This document shows positions 52,235 to 60,004 of a stretch of DNA of 64,000 nucleotides, one piece after another. How positions within the stretch are numbered: position 1 is the stretch's first letter; every line of letters begins with the position of its first letter. Location of the stretch: contig CAVOGE010000007.1 of the NCBI GenBank assembly GCA_963695195.1, forward strand, positions 1,116,001 through 1,180,000, read 5' to 3'. The notes under the pieces were generated by a model. It was not told the DNA's origin. It worked only from the letters and a program-made list of their open reading frames with translations, and searched no databases. A program made the translations under genes and the position numbers. This DNA comes from CF-167 sp963695195. Lineage in GTDB: Bacteria; Chloroflexota; Limnocylindria; QHBO01.

Positions 52235-53245
52235 ATGGACAAGAACTCCGACCGGGCACGCATCTTCCGCACCCTGACCGGCACCGCCACGACCGCGTTC
52301 GCAGCGCTGTTCATGGTGGGCGCCATCACCTTCGGTGCATCGGTCCTGCGACCGATGTCGGCGAATCTCGACGCCGACGCAAACGCCGACGCCACCACGG
52401 CGCAGGTTGACGACAAGGCAGCGGGCAACGGTGGCGGCGACGCCGACGACCTCGGCTTCGTGGGCGACGAGGAGAAGGACCTCCCCGATTGGCAGCCGTC
52501 CGACAAGACCGAAGCGCCCGAGCCGACAGAGAAGCCTGCCGAGAAGCCGGCCGAGCCCAAGGCCATCGACAAGCCGGTCGCCCCCAAGCCGACCGACAAG
52601 CCGGCCCCCAGCGGCGACATCCACCTGGAGGCATTCGTCAACGCCGACAGCCACAAGATCGTCGTCAAGTGGACCGCCTATGCCGGCGACTTCGAGAAGT
52701 ACAAGCTGATGCGCTCCCGCGACGCCACCGTGACCTGGCCGGGTGGCGAGGACGACGAGCTGGTCGGCGTCATCGGTCCGGATGGAATGACCAAGTTCTA
52801 TGACAGCGGCGCGCAGTGCGGCAAGGAGTTCCACTACCGCGTCTTCGCCGTCAGTCACGGGGAGAACGGGTACGTGGTCAAGGCCGCCAGCAACGTGGAC
52901 GGGGCGTTCAACGAGTGCTCCGAGCCACCGGCCGATCCGAAGGCCCTCGGGTTCGAGGTCTTCCAGAACGGCGACGGCATCAAGCTTCACTGGGAAGCCT
53001 GCGGAGCCGATGGATTCGCCGCCTACAAGGTCGTGCGATCGGCCACCAACCCGAACCCGCTCTACCCGCTCAATGACGGGACCGAGCTGATCGGCGTGGT
53101 CGGTGATCCGGGAAGCACCTGGTTCGTGGACACGGCCGTTGAGCCGGGCCAGACGTTCACCTATCGGGTCCTGTCGATGGGATCCGGGCCGGACGGCTGG
53201 TACGTCCTGGGCCTGACCGCGGCCGTGACGATCACGGTCGAGTAG
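52235..53245 (+). CDS. Membrane-anchored surface protein with two Fn3-like domains
   Basis: 336 residues. One N-terminal membrane segment (TATTAFAALFMVGAITFGASVL), then an acidic stretch and a Lys-Pro-Glu repeat linker (residues about 90-125). Two Fn3-like domains follow: IHLEAFVNADSHKIVVKW with FEKYKLMRS, and FEVFQNGDGIKLHWEACGADGFAAYKVVRS. It resembles the extracellular domains of the sigma partner at 53942. Shine-Dalgarno ACGAGGGAG precedes the ATG. Confidence 0.75.
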   Translation: MDKNSDRARIFRTLTGTATTAFAALFMVGAITFGASVLRPMSANLDADANADATTAQVDDKAAGNGGGDADDLGFVGDEEKDLPDWQPSDKTEAPEPTEKPAEKPAEPKAIDKPVAPKPTDKPAPSGDIHLEAFVNADSHKIVVKWTAYAGDFEKYKLMRSRDATVTWPGGEDDELVGVIGPDGMTKFYDSGAQCGKEFHYRVFAVSHGENGYVVKAASNVDGAFNECSEPPADPKALGFEVFQNGDGIKLHWEACGADGFAAYKVVRSATNPNPLYPLNDGTELIGVVGDPGSTWFVDTAVEPGQTFTYRVLSMGSGPDGWYVLGLTAAVTITVE

Positions 53246-53343
53246 AGGCCGATGGCGTGCAGCGGCGGGGTGACGGTTGGCAGCATGAGCAGTACTGCCG
53301 TCCGGTTGCCCCGCCGCACCACCCTGCATAGCCTCAGCAACCG

Positions 53344-53952
53344 ATGGATGGGCCGAACAATGGCAGCCACATGGATCGTGACCGGGAGCGGACCCTCGTG
53401 GACCGCGCCCGGTTCGACGCTGCCGCGTTTGGCGAGCTGTACGACTTCTACCTGCCACGCATCTTCGGATTCGTGCAACGGCGGGTGCGGGAGCGTTCCG
53501 TGGCCGAAGATCTGACCGCAACGACCTTTCAGCGCGGCCTCGAGGCGATCCGCTACCGCGACTTTCGCAACGACGCGTTCGGCGGCTGGCTCTACCGGGT
53601 CGCCGCCAACTCGATCGTCGACCACGTTCGCCACGGTCGGCGGCTGGTCGACCTGTCCGGGACCGATCTCGACGGGGGAGGCGGCGACGCCTTCGCCGCG
53701 GCACTCGACCGCGACGAGCTGCGGCGCGCCATGAGCGGCATCTCCGGCGGGCATCGCCAGGTGCTCGCGCTTCGCTTCTACGACGACCTGTCGGCCGAGG
53801 AGGCCGCCGCCGTGCTGGGCTGCTCGCGCGCCACGTTCGCGGTGAAGCTGCACCGTGCGCTCGCCGCCCTGCGCGGCGCCATGGAGCTGGACCGCCCCAT
53901 CCCGGCGCGGGCCGTCACCAGTGATGCCCGGGAGACGATCGATGCCGTCTGA
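53344..53952 (+). CDS. ECF-type RNA polymerase sigma factor (cassette 4)
   Basis: 202 residues (193 from a second ATG at 53371). Region 2: FGELYDFYLPRIFGFVQRRV, AEDLTATTFQRGLEAI and GGWLYRVAANSIVDHVR. Region 4: ISGGHRQVLALRFYDDLSAEEAAAVLGCSRATFAVKLHRAL. More distant from the 19-24 kb sigma factors. Overlaps its partner gene by 11 bp. Confidence 0.92.
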   Translation: MDGPNNGSHMDRDRERTLVDRARFDAAAFGELYDFYLPRIFGFVQRRVRERSVAEDLTATTFQRGLEAIRYRDFRNDAFGGWLYRVAANSIVDHVRHGRRLVDLSGTDLDGGGGDAFAAALDRDELRRAMSGISGGHRQVLALRFYDDLSAEEAAAVLGCSRATFAVKLHRALAALRGAMELDRPIPARAVTSDARETIDAV

Positions 53953-55093
53953 CGAGCGCTTCACCTCCCTCGAGCGCGACCTGGCCGCGGCCGGCGACCG
54001 TGCCCGCTCCGCCGACTTCGCGTCGCGCCCGGACCGCGGCTTCTCCGAGGACCTGCGCGAGCAGTTGACCTCCCAGCTGCCGGATCGCGGCGCCGTGGAA
54101 GAGGCGCGCGACCGCGGCCACGGCCCGCGCGTCGGCTGGTCGCTGGGGCAGTTCTTCCGCGTCCCGCGCTTCGTGCCCGCACTGGTGGCCACCTCGCTCG
54201 TCTTCGCCGCCGCGGTCGGTGCACGGGAGCTGTACGTGGCGGTCGGGAACGGCGGGACGCCGACACCGATGCCATCGGTCTCTGTCGCCCCCTCGAGCGA
54301 GCCGTCGGCCCGCGAGAGCCTGAAGCCGATCGTGCTGTACACGTTCAAGCCGATCCCGACGTTCGAGCCCACGCCAGCTGCCACCGCGGAGCCCACGGTG
54401 GTGCCCACCGTCAAGCCGACGCTGAAGCCCACGCCGAAGCCGGTTCCCACGCCCGCGCCCACCCCCGTGCTTGGCAGCCTGTCGCTGTGGCCGACCACCT
54501 GCAACGGCGGCGTGGTCCTGAACTGGTCCATGTACGAAGGTGCTGGCGCGTTCAACCACTACACCACCCTGCGCAGCACCTCGGCGGAGATCCCGGCCGC
54601 CTACCCGCCGTCGGGCGGCGCGGTCGACCCGGGGACGACCTACACGACCTGGCCGGAGAAGACCTCGGCCTACGACATCGGCGTCGATGCCGGGGTGACC
54701 TACTACTACCGCACCATGGCCTTCAACGCGGATGACGGGGTGATCGCCGCCTCATCGGTCGCATCGGCGATGGGCAAGCCGGTGAAGGCACTGGGCGGGC
54801 TGGGTGCCGCGGCCGTTGCCGAGGGGACGAAGCTGACCTGGGCGCCGTACGGTGGCCCGGCCGGCTGCTTCGACTACTACAAGCTGGTCTACTCCGAGAC
54901 CAATCCCGAGCCCGCCTACCTCGAGGGCGATCCGTACCTGGCCGCGATCTCCGACCAGGCGGCGGGGAGCTACACCAGCGCCGACCTGCTCTCGGGCCAC
55001 ACCTACTACCTGCGGGTCCAGGCGCTCCGCTCGACCGCTACCGGCGCCTTCCTGGTTGCCCAGACCGACGTGGCGACCTACCTCGTCCCCTAG
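53942..55093 (+). CDS. Single-pass membrane partner of ECF sigma with Fn3-like domains
   Basis: 383 residues from the ATG at 53942. The cytoplasmic part of about 75 residues (FTSLERDLAAAGDRARSADF) is followed by a membrane segment (FVPALVATSLVFAAAVGA), a long Thr-Pro-Lys linker (residues about 110-175) and two Fn3-like domains with GGVVLNWSMYEGAGAFNHY and GTKLTWAPYGGPAGCFDYYKLV. The overlap with the sigma gene suggests an anti-sigma factor with an external sensor; no zinc motif. The cytoplasmic part could bind sigma but shows no family signature. Confidence 0.72.
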   Translation: MPSDERFTSLERDLAAAGDRARSADFASRPDRGFSEDLREQLTSQLPDRGAVEEARDRGHGPRVGWSLGQFFRVPRFVPALVATSLVFAAAVGARELYVAVGNGGTPTPMPSVSVAPSSEPSARESLKPIVLYTFKPIPTFEPTPAATAEPTVVPTVKPTLKPTPKPVPTPAPTPVLGSLSLWPTTCNGGVVLNWSMYEGAGAFNHYTTLRSTSAEIPAAYPPSGGAVDPGTTYTTWPEKTSAYDIGVDAGVTYYYRTMAFNADDGVIAASSVASAMGKPVKALGGLGAAAVAEGTKLTWAPYGGPAGCFDYYKLVYSETNPEPAYLEGDPYLAAISDQAAGSYTSADLLSGHTYYLRVQALRSTATGAFLVAQTDVATYLVP

Positions 55094-55121
55094 CGGCTTA
55101 GAGCCCGCCCACCCCACCCGC

Positions 55122-55262
55122 GGTTCCACCGGGCGGATCTAACGACCAACCTTGGCCAAGGTAGGGGCCGGGATTCCCACACGGCACAACTTCTGGCCCC
55201 TATCTGCCCAAAAACAGGCCGATACGGGCCGCTCCTTGATCGTTAGATCCATGTGGTGGAAC
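55122..55262. repeat. Family A element, copy A4 (141 bp)
   Basis: Ends GGTTCCACCGGGCGGATC and GATCCATGTGGTGGAAC, with an inner pair AGGTAGGGGCC / GGCCCCTATCT. Fills the gap between the convergent sigma-partner and SLH-like genes. Confidence 0.93.
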
Positions 55263-55286
55263 ACGCCCATCGGGCGCGCCGAGCGG

Positions 55287-56528
55287 CTAGTGGAAGGCCC
55301 GATACAGGAGGGCCACCATCTGCTCCCGCGTCACGAACAGGTTCGGACAGTAGCGCCCCCCGCCACAACCGCTCGTGATGCCCGCGGTCGCCAGGCGGTT
55401 GATCTCCGTGCGGAACGCGTTGAAGGCGATATCGGTGAAGAGGTCGGGGGAGCCGCCTGCGGTCAGGTCCAGGGCGCGAACGAGGAAGGCGGCCATCTGG
55501 CCACGGGTCACCGTCCCCAATGGGCAGTAGAGCCCGCCACCGCATCCCGACGTGAGCCCGCCGGTCTCCAGCCGGTTGATGTCGGCACGGAACGGCGACG
55601 CGGCGATATCGGTGAACTGGTCGGGGGTGGCGCCAGCCGTGAGCGCGAAGGCGCGCACCAGGAACGCGGCCATCTGCTCCCGCGTCACCAGGGTCAGCGG
55701 ACAGAACTTGCCGCCGCCGCAGCCACTGGTGATGCCGACCGAGGCAGCCCACGTGATCTCGACGCCGAACGGCGATGCCCCGATGTCGATGAAGCCACCC
55801 TGCATCGTCACCAGGTACGTGCCGCCCCCCGCGCCGATCACGACGTCGTGGCTCGCGCCGCCACCATCGGACCAGTTCTGGAATGTGTACCAGACCCCTC
55901 CCAGCAGTTGCGGGCTGGCCGCGCTGAGGGAGAGCGACGACCCGACGATCGCCGTCCCGACGTACGGCGTTGTGACCGCCGCTTCGCCCACGCCGACGGT
56001 GAGACCGGCCGGCGAGCTTCCAACCGAGATCGCCGCCGTCTTCGGCTGGAGCGAACGGCTCACCGTGGCCACTGCGCCGAGTGCGTCGGTGGCGCGCAGC
56101 CGCAGCTCCAGGTGGGACGGGTACTCGTGGTCAGGGGCCTCGAAGCTCCCGGAGGCGACGCCGTCCCACTCCTCGATGATGTGCTCATGGCAGGCGCCGG
56201 GACAGTGCTGCACCACCAGCGTCCAGTGGAGACGGTCGGCAGACAGGGTCCCCTCGTCGGGGTCGGTGGCGGAGCCGCTGAACGAGATCGCATCTCCGAC
56301 GGCCCAGGTGAGGTTCGCCAGCGGCGTGGCGATCACCGGAACCGGCAGCCGGTTGCCCGGATGCAGATCGACCTCCTCGGTATCGGTCTGGGCGTTGCCA
56401 TCGGTGACGCGCAGGCTGGCCGTGACCTCGCCAGCGGAGGTGTAGGTCCACGATGGCGCGACTGCTGTCGAGTCGTCGAACTGCCCGTCGCCGTCGAGGT
56501 CCCAGGCATAGCTGATCGGACCGAGCAC
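55287..56528 (-). CDS. 3' part of the frameshifted surface dehydrogenase: PKD and three SLH-like repeats
   Basis: 413 residues in the frame following the shift at about 56539. It begins in the PKD domain (GPISYAWDLDGDGQFDDS ... EVTASLRVTDGNAQT), continues through beta domains and a Listeria-Bacteroides-like/PASTA-like repeat region (GTAIVGSSLSLSAASPQ), and ends with three SLH-like repeats. Each of these has a Cys pair: GITSGCGGGKFCP, GLTSGCGGGLYCP and GITSGCGGGRYCP, followed by VTREQMAAFLVRA. The first codons here are not a true start; this piece belongs with 56540-58263. Likely the cell-surface anchoring end. Confidence 0.78.
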   Translation of the reverse strand: MLGPISYAWDLDGDGQFDDSTAVAPSWTYTSAGEVTASLRVTDGNAQTDTEEVDLHPGNRLPVPVIATPLANLTWAVGDAISFSGSATDPDEGTLSADRLHWTLVVQHCPGACHEHIIEEWDGVASGSFEAPDHEYPSHLELRLRATDALGAVATVSRSLQPKTAAISVGSSPAGLTVGVGEAAVTTPYVGTAIVGSSLSLSAASPQLLGGVWYTFQNWSDGGGASHDVVIGAGGGTYLVTMQGGFIDIGASPFGVEITWAASVGITSGCGGGKFCPLTLVTREQMAAFLVRAFALTAGATPDQFTDIAASPFRADINRLETGGLTSGCGGGLYCPLGTVTRGQMAAFLVRALDLTAGGSPDLFTDIAFNAFRTEINRLATAGITSGCGGGRYCPNLFVTREQMVALLYRAFH

Positions 56529-56539
56529 GACGCTCGAGC

Positions 56540-58263
56540 CCGGATCCGTCGAACTGGACCTGGAGCGGCAGCGGGCCGGACGTCTGATCGGCCGAGATGA
56601 CCGCCTGCGGACCCGCGACGCGAATGCGTCGGATCGCGCCGCCGTAGTCGACGTAGTACAGGTTCCCGTCCGGACCGATCTTGAGCATCACCGGATTGGA
56701 GGCATCGGCGAATTTGAAGATCGCGGCCGGATCTGGCAGCCCGTTGCCGCCGGCGGGCATGGCCCAGATGCAGTCGCGCGCGTAATCGGCGATGAAGAGC
56801 GCCCCGTTGTAGCTCGACGGGAAGCTGCTCCCCTGCGCGAAGGCGAGCCCGGCAATCGATGCCGTGCCGCCGGCCGTGCAGTCAGGATCGGTCACCGGGT
56901 CGCCGCGCAGGTAGCTGAAGTACGGCGCCTCGGTCGCCCCGAGCGTCAGGCACAGGTCTGCCGACTGGAAGGTCGACGGCCCGGTGGTCAGCCCCTCGCG
57001 GCACGGCCAGCCGAAGTTCAGGACCGATGCGGGCGTGGTGTCCACGATCCGGTCCACCTCGTCGGCCTTGGACGAGCCGACGTCGCCGACCCACAGCTCG
57101 CTCGTTCCCGGCCGGAAGGTGATGCGGAACGGGTTGCGCAGCCCGTGGGCGATCATCCGCCGCGCGTTCAGATCGGCGGAGCCGATGAGCGGGTTCCCCG
57201 CCGGCCCGGCTCCGGAGAATCGGTCGATCCGAACGATGCTCCCGTTGAGCGTCAGCGGGTCACCGGTCGTGCGCAGGTCCTGGGCACGCAGGGATCCACC
57301 CTCTGCGGTGGGAAGTGTCATCGAGCCGCCGACCCCGTCCGGAGGGTCGCCGCACGGGTTGTTGGGGAAGTTCGGGTCCGCGGCGACGCCCGCGTTCTGC
57401 TGGCCGTAATCGGAGAAGCTGAAGGACGCGCCGTCGCCGTGGCCGAGGTACAGCGCTCCGTCCGGCCCGACCGCCAGATCCCCGATCGAGTGGCTCGGGT
57501 ACTGCTGGCACCAGTCCTCGAGCAGCACCTGTTCAGTTGCCAGGGCACTGCCTGCACCCTGGGTCAGGGCCGAGACCCGGCCGCTGACCACGCAGCCGTT
57601 GCCGGTCCCGCCGGGCGGGGTGGGGCATGGGTCCGTATCGGTGTCCGCGGTGCCCCAGCGAGGGGTCGGGCCGCCGATCACCCCGTCATGCGTGTAGCTC
57701 ACGTAGATCCGTGCCGGACTCGGGAAGCCCGGGTCGATCGCCATGCCCAGCAGCCCGCGATCCCAGTAGTTGTGCACCTGGGTGCGCAGATCCGCCCAGA
57801 GCGCGCCAGACGTATCGGTCAGGGAGTCGAACACCTTGATGGTGCCGCGTTTTTCGGCCACGAAGATGCGCCCATCGGGCGCAAAGGCCAGGGCCGTCGG
57901 GTTGGCGAGGCCGCTGAAGACGAGGTCCTCCTCGAATCCGGGGAGTGCCGGGGTGCCGGCGGCGACCCGCGGGACAGTGAGCAACGCCGTGAGGGGCGCG
58001 GGCAGGTGCGGGCGCAGCGCCGCTGACGCGACCGGGGACGCAACGGTGAAAAGTCCCACGAGCAGGGCGGCCTGGATGACGAGCGCAACGATCCGGCGGG
58101 ACAGGGCACAGTCCTTCCGAGTGCTGCTGACGACTCGGGCTCGCCACTGGCTCTGCGGGACCCAGGCAACCGTGGTACGGGTCCGCGCATCATCGCCGCC
58201 GTTCAGGCAGGGCGGTGATGGTCGCGGTTCTGACCCCTCCCGGTCAACCCCCGAGGACCGCAC
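56540..58263 (-). CDS. 5' part of the frameshifted gene: secreted PQQ-type glucose/sorbosone dehydrogenase-like
   Basis: About 575 residues before the shift. A signal-like segment (RIVALVIQAALLVGLFTVASPVASA) precedes a six-bladed propeller: FSGLANPTALAFAPDGRIFVAEKRG, HNYWDRGLLGMAIDPGF, GHGDGASFSFSDYG, HGLRNPFRITFRPGTSELWVGDVGSS and FGWPCREG are typical of PQQ-dependent sugar dehydrogenases. At about 56539-56541 an extra base in a CCC run shifts FDGSG out of the PKD frame. The start is uncertain: GTG at 58263 is the nearest in-frame candidate, and the frame stays open into tandem repeats to 58377. Confidence 0.8.
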
Positions 58264-58317
58264 ACCTCCGGTCCTCGCGGCCAGCCTGGCTCCGCAGCTC
58301 CGCTCCTCCGCTCCTCC

Positions 58318-58365
58318 GTTCCCCCGTTCCCCCGTTCCCCCGTTCCCCCGTTCCCCCGTTCCCCT
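58318..58365. repeat. 8-bp tandem repeat, six units
   Basis: Five exact units of GTTCCCCC and one ending in T, directly adjoining element A5. Upstream CGCTCCTC units are a related decayed repeat. Confidence 0.9.
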
Positions 58366-58370
58366 CGGTT

Positions 58371-58510
58371 GTTCCACCGGGCGGATCTAACGATCAACCA
58401 TTGCCCAGGTAGGGGTCTGGATTCCCCCGGGGTGCAACCACTGGTACCTACCTGCCCCCAAACCGGCCGAAACAGGCCTCCCCTTGATCGTTAGATCCAT
58501 GGGGCGGAAC
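58371..58510. repeat. Family A element, copy A5 (140 bp), left flank of HTH gene A
   Basis: Ends GTTCCACCGGGCGGATCTAA and TTAGATCCATGGGGCGGAAC, with inner AGGTAGGGGT / TACCTACCT arms. Same orientation as A6. It lies 103 bp before the gene A start. Confidence 0.95.
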
Positions 58511-58613
58511 TTGCCAGTGCCCGACACCGCACCGGCACCGCGCCGCCACGACCGGCAACAACAGGCCCAGGACCGATAACTCCCCGATAAGGTCGCGACC
58601 CCACCATGCCGCC

Positions 58614-59273
58614 ATGCCAGCGGCGAACCGGACGAGCCTGATCCACGAGGCGACCCGACAGGCGCTCCGCGTGAATGACGACACCGGCCGGGAGCTGCGC
58701 CTCGCCCGGATCGCCGCTGGCAAGACGCAGCAGCAGGTATCGGCCGTCCTGGGCTGCTCGAAGTCCGAGGTGAGCCGCCGCGAGCACGGTCTCGTCCGCA
58801 CGCTGAGCGTGGTCGAGGTCTCGCGGCACGCGGCTGCCGTGGGCCTGCGGTGCAGCGTCCGCTTCTATCCCGCGATCCGGCGTCCGCTCGACGCCCCGCA
58901 ACTCGCACTCCTCGCGCGGCTCCGGCAACGAGCCGCGGCCAACTGGCGCTGGGAGCTCGAGGTTCCGATGCCTCGCCCCGGCGACCTCCGTGCCGCCGAC
59001 GCGGTGCTCTCGACCACGAGCTGCCGAATCGTCGTCGAGGCGATCACACGACTTGCCGATCTCCAGGCCCAGCTTCGAGCGGCTCATCTGAAGACACGCG
59101 ACCTCGCGGCTGATCGCACGATCCTGCTGGTATCCGCGACCGTTGCCAATCGCCGCATGATCCGAGCTGCCGGCCCGATGCTCGACGAAGCGCTGCCCCT
59201 CCGCACCTGGGAAGGGCTGCGCGCCCTCGCTCGCGCGCTGGATCCGGGCGCCGATGCACTGATCGTGCTGTAG
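58614..59273 (+). CDS. XRE-type HTH protein with PD-(D/E)XK-like C-terminal domain (gene A)
   Basis: 219 residues, ATG start. HTH at about 25-60 (TGRELRLARIAAGKTQQQVSAVL, GCSKSEVSRREHG). C-terminal domain: E116 in WELEVPM, D129 in DLRAADAVL, E142 in IVVEAITRL, D149 and Q151/Q153 in DLQAQLR, then TILLVSATVANRR. Homologous to genes B and C. It is enclosed by direct copies A5 and A6, making a 1.08-kb unit (58371-59449). Four further A elements without a gene lie elsewhere in the window. Whether the C-terminal domain cuts DNA is not shown; the lysine of a canonical ExK is not evident, the corresponding residue being Ala or Ile. Confidence 0.78.
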   Translation: MPAANRTSLIHEATRQALRVNDDTGRELRLARIAAGKTQQQVSAVLGCSKSEVSRREHGLVRTLSVVEVSRHAAAVGLRCSVRFYPAIRRPLDAPQLALLARLRQRAAANWRWELEVPMPRPGDLRAADAVLSTTSCRIVVEAITRLADLQAQLRAAHLKTRDLAADRTILLVSATVANRRMIRAAGPMLDEALPLRTWEGLRALARALDPGADALIVL

Positions 59274-59308
59274 CCCCGGGCTGCCAGCGCCCAGCCCGTC
59301 ACCTGACC

Positions 59309-59449
59309 GGTTCCACTGGGCGGATCTAACGATCAACCATTGCCGAGCTAGGGGCCGGGATTCCCCCCGGACACAACTTCTGGCACCTACCTGGCCCCAA
59401 ACAGACCGATACGCCCCCATCCTTGATCGTTAGATCCAGGGGGCGGAAC
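59309..59449. repeat. Family A element, copy A6 (141 bp), right flank of HTH gene A
   Basis: Ends GGTTCCACTGGGCGGATC and GATCCAGGGGGCGGAAC, inner arms ATCAACC and CTTGATCGT. Same orientation as A5, about 80 percent alike by eye. Confidence 0.95.
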
Positions 59450-59818
59450 CTTTACGCTTGCCCGCCCCCGCGGACGACCTGGGCGTATGACATCACGCCG
59501 ATATCTCCCGGCACCGCTCCCGCGCCGGCGGCCGGGCCCCTGCATCAGGCCCGGCCCGCCAGGCGCGCGTGTCCGCCGGCCACGCCTGGCACGCAGACCG
59601 CCTCGCAGCCAACTCCCTCGCAGCCAACTCACCCGGCGGCCAACCCCCGGCCCAAGCGCATCGCCCCGCGACGCGACACGACCGCGCCCGCCCAACCCAA
59701 CCCCCGACCACCTGACCCCGTCCACCCTGTCCACAGCCCCTCCACACCCCGTCCACACCGGAACGATGCGCGAAGCGACCCACTCCACAATAGGTAGCGC
59801 CCCTCACCGCGAGAACCC
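59450..59818. other. Gene-free, C-rich stretch upstream of nrdJ
   Basis: Open frames here are Pro/Arg-rich on both strands and look non-coding. Strongly C-rich on the plus strand, with repeated CCACACC/CGTCCAC words toward 59750. I see no B12-box or other riboswitch core. Confidence 0.5.
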
Positions 59819-59869
59819 ACCACATCTTGTGGTTTTGGGGTTGACGCGGCCGCGCCCCAGACGTACACT
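59819..59869 (+). promoter_or_regulatory. nrdJ promoter with candidate NrdR box
   Basis: TTGACG (59841-59846), a 17-bp spacer and TACACT (59864-59869) form a good sigma-70-type promoter about 135 bp before nrdJ. Just upstream the palindrome ACCACATCTTGTGGT (59819-59833) resembles NrdR boxes, which are often found before ribonucleotide reductase genes. A convincing second box at the usual spacing is lacking; CTCCACAATAGGTAG near 59784 is a weak candidate. Confidence 0.5.
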
Positions 59870-60004
59870 CACGCTCCTGAAAACGCGGCCGTGCCGCATC
59901 CGACCGTACACGTTCGGCTACCCTTCGCGCACGCTCCGCACACCGTTCGGCACCCCGAGACCCCACCCCGCCCACCCTCTTCGAGCACAAAGGAAGCAGC
60001 ACCC

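Noticed and set aside
53161..54555. Long minus-strand frame opposite the sigma cassette
   Set aside because: It is antisense to a clear sigma factor and partner and has low-complexity composition.
58371..59449. Classical IS element or RAYT transposase unit
   Set aside because: The protein has an XRE-type HTH and lacks the HUH motif of RAYTs or a DDE transposase pattern; flanks are direct copies rather than simple terminal inverted repeats.
59450..60004. Cobalamin riboswitch before nrdJ
   Set aside because: No B12-box-like core or pseudoknot partners seen; a promoter with a candidate NrdR box explains the region better.
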